Below are positions 50,227 through 63,900 of a stretch of 64,000 nucleotides of DNA, piece by piece. A program made the translations under genes and the position numbers. A model generated the notes under the pieces. That model saw nothing but the letters and a program-made list of their open reading frames with translations, was not told the origin of the DNA and made no database searches. The stretch is taken from NCBI GenBank assembly GCA_036583965.1, contig JAZBQD010000030.1:88395300-88459299 (forward strand), written 5' to 3'. The DNA comes from Prunella strophiata. Its lineage: Eukaryota; Chordata; Aves; Passeriformes; Prunellidae. Each line of letters opens with the position of its first letter. Position 1 is the stretch's first letter.

Positions 50227-53200
50227 GTAATGGGGTACTGCTCGATGGGATGTAGGTACAGTGTACTGTAGGGTTAATCTTTTAGGAGCCAGCTGTGGGA
50301 CTGATAGCTGAGTACATGTTCCCTGGCACACCTTGCTAAGGAAAGCCAGCAAGGAGAGCTGCTTTAAGCACCCAGCCTTTTAGGTTCTTGGCAAATATTT
50401 TGTTTTTACCAAATGTTTACATTGTGTCAGCAGTTCCCATATATCAGTGCTGAAGATTATCTCTGTACTGGCTAGCAGAGCAAGATCCTGGTTTGTATCT
50501 GAGTAGGAGGAAGAGATGTGGGGGCCTGCTTTTCCTTTGAACCTGAAAAAAATCCTTTCCATATGTTTCCTGAGCTTTTCCATAGTGACAGACTCATATG
50601 GAGTAAATAGTTTCTGTGTACATGTAATACTGAGGTGGCAGGCCTCATGTGTCCTCCGAGCCACAGATAACCCCTAGTTGCACAAAATGAGGAATACAAG
50701 TTTTTAAATGCTTTGCTTAATCCTGTCTTGAATTTTCTCTGAATGCATTTTGGTGAAAGAAGAAGGGTGTAGAAATTCTGCCCTGGATGTGACATTTAGG
50801 TACTTGCTTACAAATAACAACTCTCAGGTGTGCATCGAGGACTGCATTGTGGTGGAAGCAGAAACAACACCTGTTACTTCTGCAAGTCCAAGGGAGGGAA
50901 GCAGCATTTGGCAGGAGGTGATAGAGCTGCACATTGCCTCAGAGTATTGTGTACTGGCTTATCTATTACTTCCTAAAACACATTAAGTGATAGGTCCAAT
51001 ATTTTAATTCATGTGATACTGCACACTGAAAGTCTGTAGGCAAAATTATATTGAGCACAGTCCTGAGATACTGCTTAATCTTTACCAAGCTATTACAGCC
51101 TAAAGTTGCTGAATTGGGATGTAGAGAAGTAAAGTTAAGAGATTTTTGATCTCCATGCATGAAGGGGAGAAGGAAATAATATACAACATCGTTGCAATGG
51201 GCATTGCCAAAGACCAGTTCACTGTCTGGGAAGTATCAGAGAAGTGACAGTAAAAATTGTCATTTCTGACTCAATTGGGCAATACATAACTGCCCCAGCT
51301 GAACAGCATATTCCCGAATCTTGTCCATGTTATAGTTCACTTTCATTTTAGAAAGATCAGAATTAGCAATGTTTCCTTTCCTTTTAGAAATGGTGACTGA
51401 TGTTTGGCCAGATAAGTTGTGTTCTTACTCTGTGCTAAGCCCAAATATTTCTTTGAAGAAATTGAGAGCTTGGATGATGCCAGAAGGAAAGCCATATAAC
51501 TATTCAGAAAGGCATCTGTGAGTCAGAACTGGAACCATATCTGTAACAGGGCTTGATATTTTCAGAGTGAAGGCTGTTTAGGCAGGTGTTTTGGTAAATA
51601 GGAAAGTGTCATAGCACTCAGAGGGAATATCAGTGGAGAAAGGCAGTATCTGTTATCAGTACACATAATAGGGAAAAAATCAGACAGGATCGAGGAGCAA
51701 AAAACAGGAGGGACGTAGCAAGCAAGCTGTCAGATAAGCAAAGATCAGAAGCAATTTTTTTGAGTTCAGTTTCATTATATTAATCAGTCAGGTATTTCGA
51801 GATGAAAGGAGCAGAGGGGAAGTTAGTAAGAGGAGAGGTAATAAGGTCTTCAGCTCTATTGAACACAGGATGGAAGAAATGCACAGGTAATTATCTCCTG
51901 AGAAACTCAGATTAGCAAGTCATATGTGATGTAAATTGTAATGTGTCATAAAATTAGCATTGTTGTTAGAATCAACAATTTTTGGTGTCCCATGAAGTTG
52001 TTAACTTTAATCCTGGCTTAGTCTTTCCAGTGTCTTTTGTAGGATACCATTGAGGAAAAAGGCTGAATGATCAGAGAATAACTGGTTTAGGAGACATTTT
52101 GTTATTAACCATGGTTTTCTTTCATGCAGGAATTGTCAGTGTGAGTTCACTGTAGTACAGAGGGCACATAGTTCATAAGAAGTAGTTTGCATTCAGGGAT
52201 GGACATGATGAGGATCCATTGTTTTTCATGGTTCTTTTGAGGGCTGTGGAGATAAATTGCATTTTTTGCATTTATCACTCTAGTATGGTGAGATATATTG
52301 GTCCTTGGGGAATTTTCTTCAGATTATTACTTTAGTAATGTTGATTGTCTGCTTGAAGGCTGGGTTGGGAGATAGTGAGGAAAAATGTTTAAAGATATGA
52401 TCTTCTAAAAATTTGTGTTTTATTATTTCCCATGTCGATTCCACTCAGGCATACTAAATGTGACACCAAGGGGCAGCTTCTGCAGTGAGTCCATGTATGC
52501 TGTTTGTGTTGTTTGTTCCAAGATGGAATTGACTTCACCTCAGGAATAGCCTTGCCCAGTGTATGGTGCAGTCATCACTGTTAATGCTTTCCTCTGTGCA
52601 AACATTTATATGCCAATATCACCGGTTCGTCTTGATGTGCAGCAGTCACATATAGGCAAATCCCAAGATTTCTCTAAAATCAAGGGACGTCCAGTTCCAA
52701 CTTTTACTCATTTCCTTGTGGTTTAAAGGCAACTGGCAGAAATAATCCTAAGGATTATGGTTTTCAGATCAGCATGAATGATTTTCTTGCTCATTTTCTG
52801 TTAATATAGCAAATAAATCCTTAGGTCTATTTCTTGACATCTCTAGTTCTCTGCTTCAGCTTATTTCTTGAAGATCTTGATTCAAATTTCCAAAGCTGCA
52901 GGTGAACCTTGGTACTTATATTCATTTAGGTACCCTAATAGTGTCTTACTGTCATAGTCTTGCTGACTTAATCAGGAGGTAAAATTCTGCCTCCATTCCA
53001 GTCTTCACTTGTTGGTATGCATCTAGTGCTGGAGGATCCCATCTGCAACTGGGCTTGGGCTCCACATCTCAGCTCCTTGACCAGCCTCCTGTCTGCTTGG
53101 GGAACAGTTTTGAGCACGGTCTCCTTTACCAGCTGCTGGTGGTAGCTGATGAAAAACTGTGCCTATAGACAGTGCTGAAGTCCACTGTGCAGCAGTACTT

Positions 53201-54993
53201 GGAAAGTACACTGGCAGCCAAGCAGGCTGAGAAGTGAGCACTTGAAAATCAAAGAAATTTCAGTGCTGTACAGGCACAGTAGGAAGCAGCAGGAAAGGCA
53301 GCTCCTGCAGGGGCAGCACAGACACTGAAGGAATGACAAGTGGCATGGGTAAAGGTGAGGGAACACAGCAGAAATCCAAGAGGTAACAGTGGTCAGGGCA
53401 GCATAGGAGAGAGAAGAGCATTGGCAGCTGCAGGGAGATAGAGCAGGGAGCACCAGAGAAGGGGTGCCAGTGGGGGATCCAGGTGAAGGGTGCTGTGCAA
53501 AGCCCAGAAGAAGGGGTCCTGAAACAAGGAAGTTGAAATGTAGGGTGTGAAATATATCTAAAGAAGGGAGTGGAAGAGAGGAAAGTGTGAAGGAGACTCT
53601 TTCTTCTTTTTCTCATATACTTCCCACTTGAGGCATTTTTTTTTTTCCAAAAAGGAGGTTCCTTTCCCCAGAAGTAAAATACTAATTTTTCCCCAGAGTC
53701 ACTCTATGGCACATTAGGGGTGGGAACTATCCCTAAGATATCACAGGGTCAGGAGAGAGATAAAGCAAAGAGCAAATGGACAACATCCATTTCCTTTAAG
53801 GGTGTGGAGTGGTAGGTAGCAGGGTTCCTTTGAGCTCTTTGTCATTTGTTACTAATATCTGCACATGTAGCCATCTGAAAGTCAAAAAATTCAGTCCCAC
53901 TCCTAAATCTTCTTAACATCTGAAAGAAAGAGATGGAGATCTCAGCTGTGGAACTGGAGCCAAACTGTATGGTTTGGGGCTTTTTAAAATAGGGATCCTG
54001 CTTTTTTGGGCAGGGTGAATACTACCCAGTTCAACTGGTAGATTACAGCTGAGAGCTTGTAATTATGGTATGAGTACTGCTTTGACCTTGCTCAATTTTT
54101 GCTATAATAGTTTCTGCTGTACATAATCTGGGTTGATGCTTAATACCACTGATAAAACCACTTGTTTGAATGAATTAATGCATTTCTCATTAAATGAGCT
54201 CCTCATTATGTTAATCAAATCAAGCAAATCATGCTGGGTGGTTTGACCACTGTAATTAAACTTTCTTTAAAATCCAGTCATTTGGCTTTTGATGAGGATT
54301 TTGATTAAACTCTTCCAAAATGTCTGGCCCAAGAGCTGACAGAGAGGAAAATAAGAGCTTGCGCTATCAAGCAAGATCATTAATTCATCACTGTGTTAAA
54401 GCAGTGCCTTACTGTTTCACCTAGCCAGAGTATATTGAAATATTTGAAAATTGGCAATGTAAAATTAAACATTTCTTACAAGTATGCTGAGAGAACAAGT
54501 CTGTTTGCAGCTTTAAATTTAGGAACTGTGTCCCTGGAATATGTAGTGGATCTAGATTAACAAGTCATAACAAATGGGAATATACACTAGGCTGCTGTTG
54601 CCTGATGTTAAGATAAGAAGAAATGCATCTTCAGAAAATTACTTTGAACACACACCAACAGTTTTGCATGTGAAGACTAAATCAGTAAACATCTGTCTGT
54701 TTTCACCAGTGTCACTCACTTTCTCAAGTATCAGTCCTGCTCAAAATAAATGCATTCCTCAAATGATGCAGTATGTTTGGCATGATGCTGGTGTGAGAAC
54801 TACATTAAAAAACAGAACAAGCCAAGGCCTATTTTCTGGCCCTGCAGATGTCCCTGCATGACTTGTATCCATGCTTCTAAGCCTTTTTTTTCTGCCCAAA
54901 ATAGGATGGCTACTCCAGACTGCTCATCAAGAACAGTCCTGGTAAGTGGTGTGGCACAAAACATGCTCCTGTGTTTTCCTGGGAGAGTGTTAG
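50227..54993. other. SH3RF3 intron after the last recognised exon
   Basis: No further SH3RF3 exon is recognisable: neither the GLLKLL segment nor the fourth SH3 domain. A purine-rich block at 53160-53620 opens long minus-strand frames of low complexity with no known similarity. A 37-nt segment at 54905-54941 has good splice-like borders but does not encode SH3RF3-like sequence. Confidence 0.6.
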
Positions 54994-55540
54994 TTCATAG
55001 AATCATAAAATATCCTGAGTTGGAAGGGACTCACAAGGATCATCAAGTTCAACTCCTGGCCCTGCACAGGACAGCACCAAGATGCACACCATGTACTTGG
55101 GAGCATTGTCCAAATGCTTCTTGAACTCTGTCATGCTGGTTCTGTGACCACTTCCCTGGGGAACCTGTTCCAGTACCCAGTCACTCTCTGGGTGAAGAAC
55201 CTTGTCCTGATATGCAGCCTAGACCTCCCCTGGCACAGCTTCAGGCCATTGCCTTCGGGTCTTGTCACTGGGCACCAGAGAGGAGATCAGTGCCTGCTCC
55301 TGCACTACTCATGAGGAAGTGGTAGATTGTTGTGAGGTCAATCTCATCCTCTCATTCTCCAGGATGAGATAAGTTACCTCAGAAGCTCCTCACATGACTT
55401 CCCCTCAAGGCTCTTTATCATCTTCAGAGCCCTTCTTTGGATGCTCTCTAATGGCTTTATATGTTTCTTATATTGTGGGCCCAAAACTGCACACAGGACT
55501 TCAGGTGAGCCTGCACCAGTGGAGTGTAGAGCAGGAAGTT
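54994..55540 (-). mobile_element. CR1 LINE 3' fragment, antisense to SH3RF3
   Basis: Starts with the reverse-complemented CR1 terminus (TTCATAGAATCATAAAATA), then CTGAGTTGGAAGGGACTCAC. It continues through typical antisense CR1 sequence (CTTGTCACTGGGCACCAGAG; TTCTTTGGATGCTCTCTAATG; GCACACAGGACTTCAGGTGA) to about 55540. It is a 5'-truncated copy of roughly 0.55 kb. Its 3' tail is of the same type as the tail of the SINE at 49289 and differs from that of the CR1 at 21291. Confidence 0.92.
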
Positions 55541-58500
55541 GATACAAGCCAAACCCACAAAGGTTAATGGATGCAGAAATAGGTTTGTTGCTAAATCCTG
55601 ACCTTGTCTTTTATGCCGGAATAGACATGACCACAGAGACATCCCTCTCCACCACTCCCCCTTCCTGTCAGTGCCTTTCTCATCCTTCTCCTAAATTGCA
55701 GCCCAGTGCCCAGTCCTGGCAGCATCCCTCAGTGCAGGCCTCCTGCCTGCACACTTAGTGGCCCACCCTGGCTTTATGAAGCATTGGAGACTAGATCAAA
55801 GGCCCTTTAGAAATTTGGCTTCATAAACTCTTGAGATGCTCTTTGACCTTAGTTCACATTACAGCTGTCCAATTAAGCTGTCAGATGGTCAGCCTGAAAC
55901 TTGCCTGAAGAACCAGATCCTACACAGCTATGCACTTTCAGTTTTTACTTACTCTTAGTCTCTGCATCGCAGCTTCTCATATTAACTTGTCCCTGACTGA
56001 AAGGGATTTGTTATCACTTCATATCCCCAAAGACATTTTAATTCTTTATCCAGAAAATGAAAGATCAGTCTCAAAAGTGAAGTGTTGAGCACTTGCAAGG
56101 ACTTTCTAGATATAAAATGATGTGACAAAAATAGTGGTCACCTGTGATGAGTAGAGGAAGCTAAGGACAGAGTTGATGCAAGCAGGTTTTTCAGATACCA
56201 AGTCTATAAGGCTGACCCTGAGTTTCTGGAAGAGGAATTCAGTCTTCCTAGCAGATATGAAATTATTTAACATTTTTCAATTTGAGAAAAATATTTCCCT
56301 TATGTTCAAGTAAGAAAGTCCACTAAGTTTCACAGGTGTGAAATGGAACAATAACAACCAAGTGATTAAGTGAAAACAGTGCAAGACATAACAATAAAAA
56401 AATTGCACAAGACCAGAAGAGCCTGACTCAAATTCTTAGAATAAATGTAGGATGCATGTTAAGAGGGAGCAACATTGGAATAGTAATCTAGAGGTTTGCA
56501 TCAAAAATAATAAATTCTGTGACACTAATTTTCCTGAGTTCTCTGTAAGACATCTGAGTTGATCCAGGAGCTACCAACACCAGCATTTCACTGATCTTTT
56601 TCAGAATCAGCTATGACTTTTCAGTGTAATGTGTTCCAGTTTGTTTCTTGGTAAGGATGCTTTAGTCTGGAATATTTCAGTTCAGTTCTTTCAAGATTTG
56701 TGCACAGAATACATACTGTTAATCCATTTCCTCTCAACAAAGGCAAGGGGACTGTCTTCATCACAAATGAGCCACTGCTTCCCATGCTCCAGAAAGTGAA
56801 TCTTGGCTCAGTGACCAGCAAGTGATTCACCAGAAACTTGGCCAGGGAGCAGAAACCTCTTTTTCTGGTCATGTGAACTCAGGCCACAACGTTCTTTTTT
56901 AGGGCAGAAAACTCCACCCTAAAATCTCTCCAGCACCTTCTCCTTCATCGTTAGAGCTCAATTTGAAAGGACAAAAACCTGGCAACTCAGTGATGAATAT
57001 TTTAAAGCTGGCAAATTACCCAGCCAAAAGCATGAACCCCAGCTGTCAAAACAGAAAACTTAAGCTTTACAATAAAACAGATTTCTGTTATTTCTGACTG
57101 GCTAGGATTCTTTTGCTTAGATCAAGGGCAATAAGTCATTGATCAAAATTTCTTTTTCTTCTTCACATTTTTGATGTTAGGAAATGCTTTCAAACTCCCC
57201 ACAGATATTTCAAGCGCTGACTTTGCTGCCAAGCAGTCTCCGAAAGCTATTCCTTTTTTCTCTCCTCTCCCCCCGCCTCTGCTTATCTGCCTCACAGTGC
57301 TGTCACAGGATTTCTCAAGTGTCCGCAGTGGATTTCTCTAACACTCTTTGGAGTGGTTCTGTGCTGCATTTTCTACGGCCTTAAGGGGAAGTGGATCCCG
57401 GGGAAGAGAAGATGGAGAGTGCTTTCACTTCAAGAGGAAATTCAGTTTATCTACTAACTAGAGATGAAGCTGTTTGGATGCCAAGGCACAGAATTCTCCT
57501 GGCACCTGTAGAGACCTAATTTTATAGCACAGAGGACCCACGAGCTTTTGCTAAATCCTTAGCATGCTTGAGGAGGAAAGTAGACCTGACAAAAGAAAGA
57601 GCATGCAAGGGAGCACTGGAAGCAGAAGGCTGGAGGCGTATGTGTGCGCAAGTGTGTGTCTGCGTGTGAGCATCCCGGCACTGGCGTTCCCATGGCATTC
57701 CCCTGCCTGCAGAAGAAATCATGCAGGACCAGATGGCAGGATGGGGCCAGGCTGTGGGTGGGGATGGCAAGTACGTCCTTGGATTAGTTGGGTGAAATGT
57801 AAGTGCTCTTGTGCTATCAGTAGGGAGACATTGACACATTCCGCCTGTTGCGGGATCATAGGGGCCAATCCCCACCCCAGACCATACAGCTCTGCAGCTG
57901 AGCATCCCCTCATGCCTGCTCCTCTCCCTGCCCTGTTCCTGAAGAACATGTTTTGATCTCTCATTCCATCATGATATCAAAGTCCCAGTCCCCATGCATG
58001 GGTTAAAAAACCCAGAGTGTGAATGCTCTTCCTGTCCCCGTAGTTCTCCTTTCTGCCTGAAGCAGTAACACACAGAGCTGGCATGAGCTGACACTACCCC
58101 ACCACTCCCAGGAAGGAAGACATGCAGTATGAAACCATTCCAGCAGAAAAACAGAGTAAGGAAGCTGGATGCCTTGAAAACAATGAAACAACTTGCAGAG
58201 TTGGTGGCATCTTGGCATCCCACACATTCAGGACTCATTTGTTTTCTTCAGTGGTTTTCCAACTGTGAATTCACAAGCAGTAAGTCTTAAACCACCAAGA
58301 GGCAACAGAGATTACTCACTGAGCTACAAGAAATTAAAGTGCCAATGCAGTTTTTTTATGGAGACAAAGCCTGAACTTACCTGTGAAAATTGTCTCTAAT
58401 CTACTTTTCAGTGCCCATGTTTCTGTTTCTTAGGTGGGTTAAAATATTTACAATCAATGCAGAAATCTTTCAGCAAGCTCTACTAGAAGAATTACGTAAA

Positions 58501-59989
58501 CTGAAAGAAATTGCAGTTTCTGACAAAACATCAATATTTTAGGAATAGCATGTTAAAACAGTCAGCAAATATCCGTGGCATGTTTCTATTTTTGTCATGT
58601 AACTCGAGGGCATAACCAAGTTATAGCAAAGGGGTGTTTATCTTATTTTGTACACTTTTGTTTACTATTCATATTGCAGAAGTAGCATAAAAATGTACAA
58701 GTCCTTGGCCCTTTTTTTTGCCAGATGGTAAAGCCACTTTCAGTCAAAAAAAAATAACAACCCAGATTGACTCTAATGTCTAAAGCATCTAGTAATTCTC
58801 TTCGGACCAAGTGAAGACATGGAGTCAGTGATTGTCTCTAAAGGACTGAAAAAAAATGTTGCTATTTTGCCCTCTGGAGAAAAGATCAGTCTCAGGAATT
58901 CAAAAAGTACACCATGCAGAAGTCACTTTTCTGACACTACATCTGCAGGCTGCCTGTAATCGATTAATATAGTGTGTCAAGCAGTCAACCTTCTACAAAG
59001 CAATTTATTATAAAGGCAGAACTCAACCTGTTGCCTTGCCTTTTTTTGCATATATTTTGTTTGGTTCATATTCACTGGCATGCTTCTGTAAGTTAATACT
59101 ACAGAAGCTGTCATACTAACCTTCAGCCTCAGGTCACTGTATTCAGCACACTAGAAGCAGATTGGCATTGGGCTTCATCACCATATACCTGAGGGAGAGA
59201 GAAAGTAATTTAATGCAAGTCCGTGGCCAACTTATTTTGCAGTAAAGTAGGGTTCCTGTGCTGTAGTTTTTTGTCCCAATTCATGATCAGTCCAGAACTA
59301 GTATATTTTTAAATGGAACTAAGTGGCTTTTTTTATGACCTCAGAGATCTCTATTCCCTCCTGTACAACATCATGTTATTTTTCATATCTTTAGTTTTGA
59401 GACCGAAAAGGGAGGAGGTCAGGCAGGGAGATCCTGTCAACACAATGGTGCCCACTGTGGCAAGGGAAATTCATAAGCTAGACTTTGACCAGGATATAAA
59501 AGAGGGAACTGATTTTCCAACTTCTAAAATTTTTCAAGACAGGTTTCATATCTAAGCCAGATACTCCTGGTTGGCAGACTTAGAGTGAACCTGGCTGAGA
59601 GATACAGCTGGCCAGCAGAGACAGTGGCACAGGAGAGGTAGTAAGGATGGTGGCCCCAAAGCCTGGAATGGATTTCCTTTCATCAGCCATGAGGAAGTCA
59701 GGTGGATGCTGACTTCCCACCACAGATGTCTAACTTCCCTTCAAATTGTTCCATTAAGACAGTTCTGTAACTTCCCTGAACAATCCGTTCCTGTCCTTTC
59801 ATATTCCTCTGGTCAGAAAATTCTCTATTATCCCTCACAAATCTTTCATGGTTATAACTCAATCTTGCTTCTTCATGTTTTGTTCCAGATGGAACTGCTG
59901 ATCAACTTCCTCTTGACAGCCTTTCACATGTTAGAGAGCTAATAATGTGTTTCATCCTTGAGAATTCTCTTCTTTCAACCTCACTGAGC
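55541..59989. other. Intronic sequence, no gene seen
   Basis: No gene or clear repeat recognised. A GC-richer stretch at 57560-57960 contains a TGTGTGTC/GCGTGTGAG region and overlapping frames on both strands without known domains. Confidence 0.55.
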
Positions 59990-60380
59990 CCAGTTCCTTG
60001 CCTTTCTTCACAGTAATGTTTTCTAGACCTCTAATTACACTTTCATCTCTCCTCTGGGCAGTCTTTAGCTTGCTGGAGTCTTAAAGAGTAGTGTCCCAGA
60101 GTGGAGTTGTGCCAAGATCTTGTTAGTGCAAATTAGGGTGCAATAAGCACTTTCCATTACTTATATATGCATTGTTTACAGATGAAGCTTGTCTTTTTCA
60201 CAGCAGTATCTTGACTCACTCCCACTTTGTGATCCAGTGTAACTTCTGTATCCCTTTGCAGAGCTGCTGGCTGGCCAGTCACTCCTCATACTGCAGTGTG
60301 CATTTGCAGATTTCATTATGGTGATTTGGGATAATTTCTCCATTTTAGGAAAATTGTTTTGAATTCTTACCCTGTTAATC
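59990..60380 (-). mobile_element. Ancient degraded CR1 relic, antisense
   Basis: Phrases such as TTTCTAGACCTCTAATTACA, CTCTCCTCTGGGCAGTCTTT, AGTGTCCCAGAGTGGAG and, near the end, AAATTGTTTTGAATTCT follow in order the antisense 3' region of old CR1/L3-like LINEs. Divergence is high and boundaries are approximate. Confidence 0.6.
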
Positions 60381-60384
60381 CTGC

Positions 60385-60948
60385 TGTTGTGGATTAACCC
60401 TGGCAGGCAACTTAGACTTACAGTGCCACTCACTCGCTCCTTGCCACAGTGGGAAGGGGGAAAGAATCAGTAAAAGTGAGAAAACACATGGAATAAGATA
60501 AAGACACTTCAATAGGTAAAGCAAAAACTATGCACACAAGCAAAGCAGAACAGGGAATTCACTCACCATTTCCCACTGACAGGCAGATCCTCAGCTCTGT
60601 TACAGTCATGGTGACTTGGGATGACAAACACTATCACCCTGAATGTGCCCCACTTCCTACCTCTTCCCCAGGCTTTCAAGTGCTGAGCATGACACCATAT
60701 GGTCTGGGGTATCCCTTTGGTCACTTAGAGTCAGCTGTGTCCCTTCCCAACTCCTTGTGCATCCCCAGCCCCCTTGTTGGTGGGGTGGGTGAGAGGCAGA
60801 AAAAGTCTTAACAATGTGCAAGGGCTGCTTGCTACCTAAAACAGGGTGTGTTATTATCGTTGTGTGGTCACAAATCCAAAATACAGCACCGTACAAGCCA
60901 CTATGAAGAAAATTAACTGCCCCAGGTAAAACTGCTTGTGGACTCAGC
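60385..60948 (-). mobile_element. Diverged solo LTR of an avian ERV family, antisense
   Basis: The left end TGTTGTGGATTAACCCTGGC and the internal blocks CACAGTGGGAAGGGGG, GAGCATGACACCATATGGTC, CCCTTCCCAACTCCTTGTGC and AAGAAAATTAACTG match, in order, a very common avian LTR family that I recall reading in the opposite direction (minus strand here). The place where the promoter TATA box should be no longer reads as one. No internal retroviral genes lie beside it. The right boundary is uncertain and no clear target duplication was found. It is visibly older than the LTR at 44824. Confidence 0.75.
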
Positions 60949-63900
60949 TCAGTGCCCACTGCTGGTTTTAGAAGTACACTCAGTAGCTCACACAGCAAGT
61001 AATTAATGGAAAGATTGACTAGCATTGGGACTGAGACAAGGCCCTGATGGTACATACTTGAAATGTCCTCATGGTTTGACAGATAATCATTAACTGGAAA
61101 ACATTGCAAAGCAACTGGTAGCATCTGGTTATCTGTAGTTGGAATTCTGAAACAGCATGAATACTGCTGAGTTTAAAAGAGGGAGACTGGAAGGGGGTCC
61201 TCAAACAAACACATTGCTGTTCTGGCAGGAAGAAGAGTGCAAGATATTCATCATATTGCCTACTCTGCTCTGGGAAGATTGTCAGATACAGCAAAGTAAT
61301 CATAGTACAGGACCTTGAATGGAAGTCATGATTGCTTAACTGATGGGCTACTAATTCTGTTATCTTTATAGGCAGAGACATTCCAATCAACCAGGATCAA
61401 ATTGAGGATGGGAAGAATTCTAAGTTAATGTTTGCCTACTCTATTTTGCTAAAATGAAAATAAGAAAGCCTGCCAGTCTGTCAATCAACTCCTGCAGTTT
61501 TGCACCGATATCTGACTTGTGTAAAGGGTGTTTCATCTTCATCTGTGGTAGGCAGGCTCAGAGATGGAATGACAAAGCTGTCATTTCTGCTCCAGTGCAG
61601 TAGTGATTTTATCTTTATATAGTTTCCATCATTTTCAGATGTGAGATATATTTGCCTAACATCTTCACAGAAGCATTTTTAACTTACATGTTAAAACTGA
61701 CCATTTCTCTCCATTGGTTGGCAGGATTCATCATTTATTTCAGGTCACACTGGCCTCTTCTGCATCAGTCAGCTAGCTGGCAGAGTGAAGAGGAATATGC
61801 TGTATATGTGCTGTCATTGTTAATTATATCTGCAGTAGTTGCAAATGAAAACACCAACCAGATGTCACTGCCTTATTGCAGTAGCACAATCCAGACATGC
61901 AACAAATTTGTGTTCAGAGAGCACTTGAGGTTACAGATGTGAGTCTGTGTGCAGCTTGTGTGAGATGCTTCTCACTGGCTGCATCACTGATATTATCCTA
62001 CTGTCAGCTCTGGCATAAAGCATATCCTCACACATCTTGGATTTGTTACCCAAATCAGCCTAAGCCTGACATTTGAGCTAACATGTTTTGTCTCACAGTT
62101 GGGATAGAGTGAGGCAGTGGAGAGCATTGGCTTGGGTAGCACACATGACAAGCAGTAATTAGTTAAATCAGTGTAACTCAGTTGCATTTCACTACATGTT
62201 CATACCTGCAGGTCTTGTGGCAGGGAAAAAGAAGAGGGCTAAACAGACAAATGAAGGGAAGGTAGAATGGAGGGACAGGATAGCAAAGTTAAACCAATGT
62301 TTGTACAGAAGTGAAAAAAAAAAAAAAGCCGCAGTGCAATTGGCTCCCCTTCCATGCCCTAGTTATTCCCTTTGGTTAGCTCTGTTTCTCATTGCTGATC
62401 CTTCTTGCTCTGCACTTTAATTTAACAAAGATTAATTTTATATTCCTAAAAACCTGTCTTTAGTATATAGAGTGTTTAAGCAAATGGGGGGGGGGGGGGG
62501 GGGGAGGTATTTTTAAAGCAGAAAAAAGATGAAACTATGGAAAAAATATGAAATATTAGTTTTTGCTGAAGACAGGATGCTCTTATGACATGTGCTGCCA
62601 AGACTTGAGAAAGCAAGCTTTTTGCCATGGCAAAGTTCTCTAGTAATTAAAACCCAAGTGTTGTGGCATTTGGAAAGTGACACTTCCTTGGTGACTTTAC
62701 CAAAGAACTTGTCATTTACAATTCATTCCTCTGGTCATTCCTCTGACACAAACAGCCACTTTCTTTTCAATACTTTAAAATTATTCTGGGTTTCTTTCTT
62801 CATTTTTTTAAAGGATATACTTGATTCAATTGATCTTCATGAGAGAAAACTACTTCAGCCATCTTAGTGTGTCCTAGGAGTAATTCACAGGGCTGCTTGG
62901 AAATACAGTGAGAGTGAAAATGCCTGTAACACAGCTGACAGGGGAGGTTACAGAAACCTCAGCTGCTTTGCCTGCAAAGCTTATGCACTTCAGTAACTGA
63001 TCACAAATCAGTGTGCAGGACAACAGTTCTGTCCCTGTGCAAGAGACGTCCCAGCAGGGCCTGTGATGCCCATGGAAGAGTAGCAGCTGTGACTCCCTGC
63101 TCACCCCTGTGTGCTCAGATGCTGAGCTTCTCTTGCACCCAGAACAGAATTCATCAGCTTGAACATGTTAGTAGTATCACTTGCTTTGTTTGAGATACAC
63201 TGTCATGATGGTAGGAGGGTAGTAAGGGACAAGGCCTGATGTTTTTAATGCATTAAATAAATCAGAAATGTTTGGGGAATGGTCAGATTTGATGCTGTGA
63301 TGGCTGCCAAATAACTGGAGGTCAGCCTTCAGAGAGAGCAAAATTTTCATGCTTGTGGCTTTGATGGTGTCAGGGACCTGCTTCTAAAATGTCAGACCCT
63401 CTGAGGACCATCAGGGGTCCCTCTCATTCCTGTCCCTCACTCAGTCCAGGCTGCCCAAGCAGCAGTGCAAAGCCCAGATAATTTTCAGAAATACAGGCAA
63501 GAGGAGCTTCTGCTTTGATCCCCTCTAGGCCACAGTCCATGCAGGTGTGATGTATTCTGTCAGTCTCAGCTGACTCCTCTGTCTCCAGCTTAATGCATCT
63601 TTTAGGAGCTGTTTAATCCTTGGAAGGAATTATTTCACCATAATGAGTATATACACAAATTCTGACAATTTTGCACTGTCCACTGACAGGCCTTCTTTTT
63701 CTTCCAATGGGGAATTGATTTTGAGGAGAATGTACCTCCTGTGATACCTGATTTTCCCACAAGCAGTCTTCCCTCTGAGTGCAGGCCAGCCCAGTACCAT
63801 AGTGGTTTGTTGGAAGTGCTGAAATTACAGCCTGAGGTGGCACAGCTGCTGGAACAAGATCAACCAAGCAGGAATAGATACATCAGGGATAAAGCACAAG

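Noticed and set aside
53163..53616. Overlapping minus-strand frames rich in Leu, Cys, Pro and Ser
   Set aside because: They arise from the complement of a purine-rich tract. Composition explains the openness and I recognise no family.
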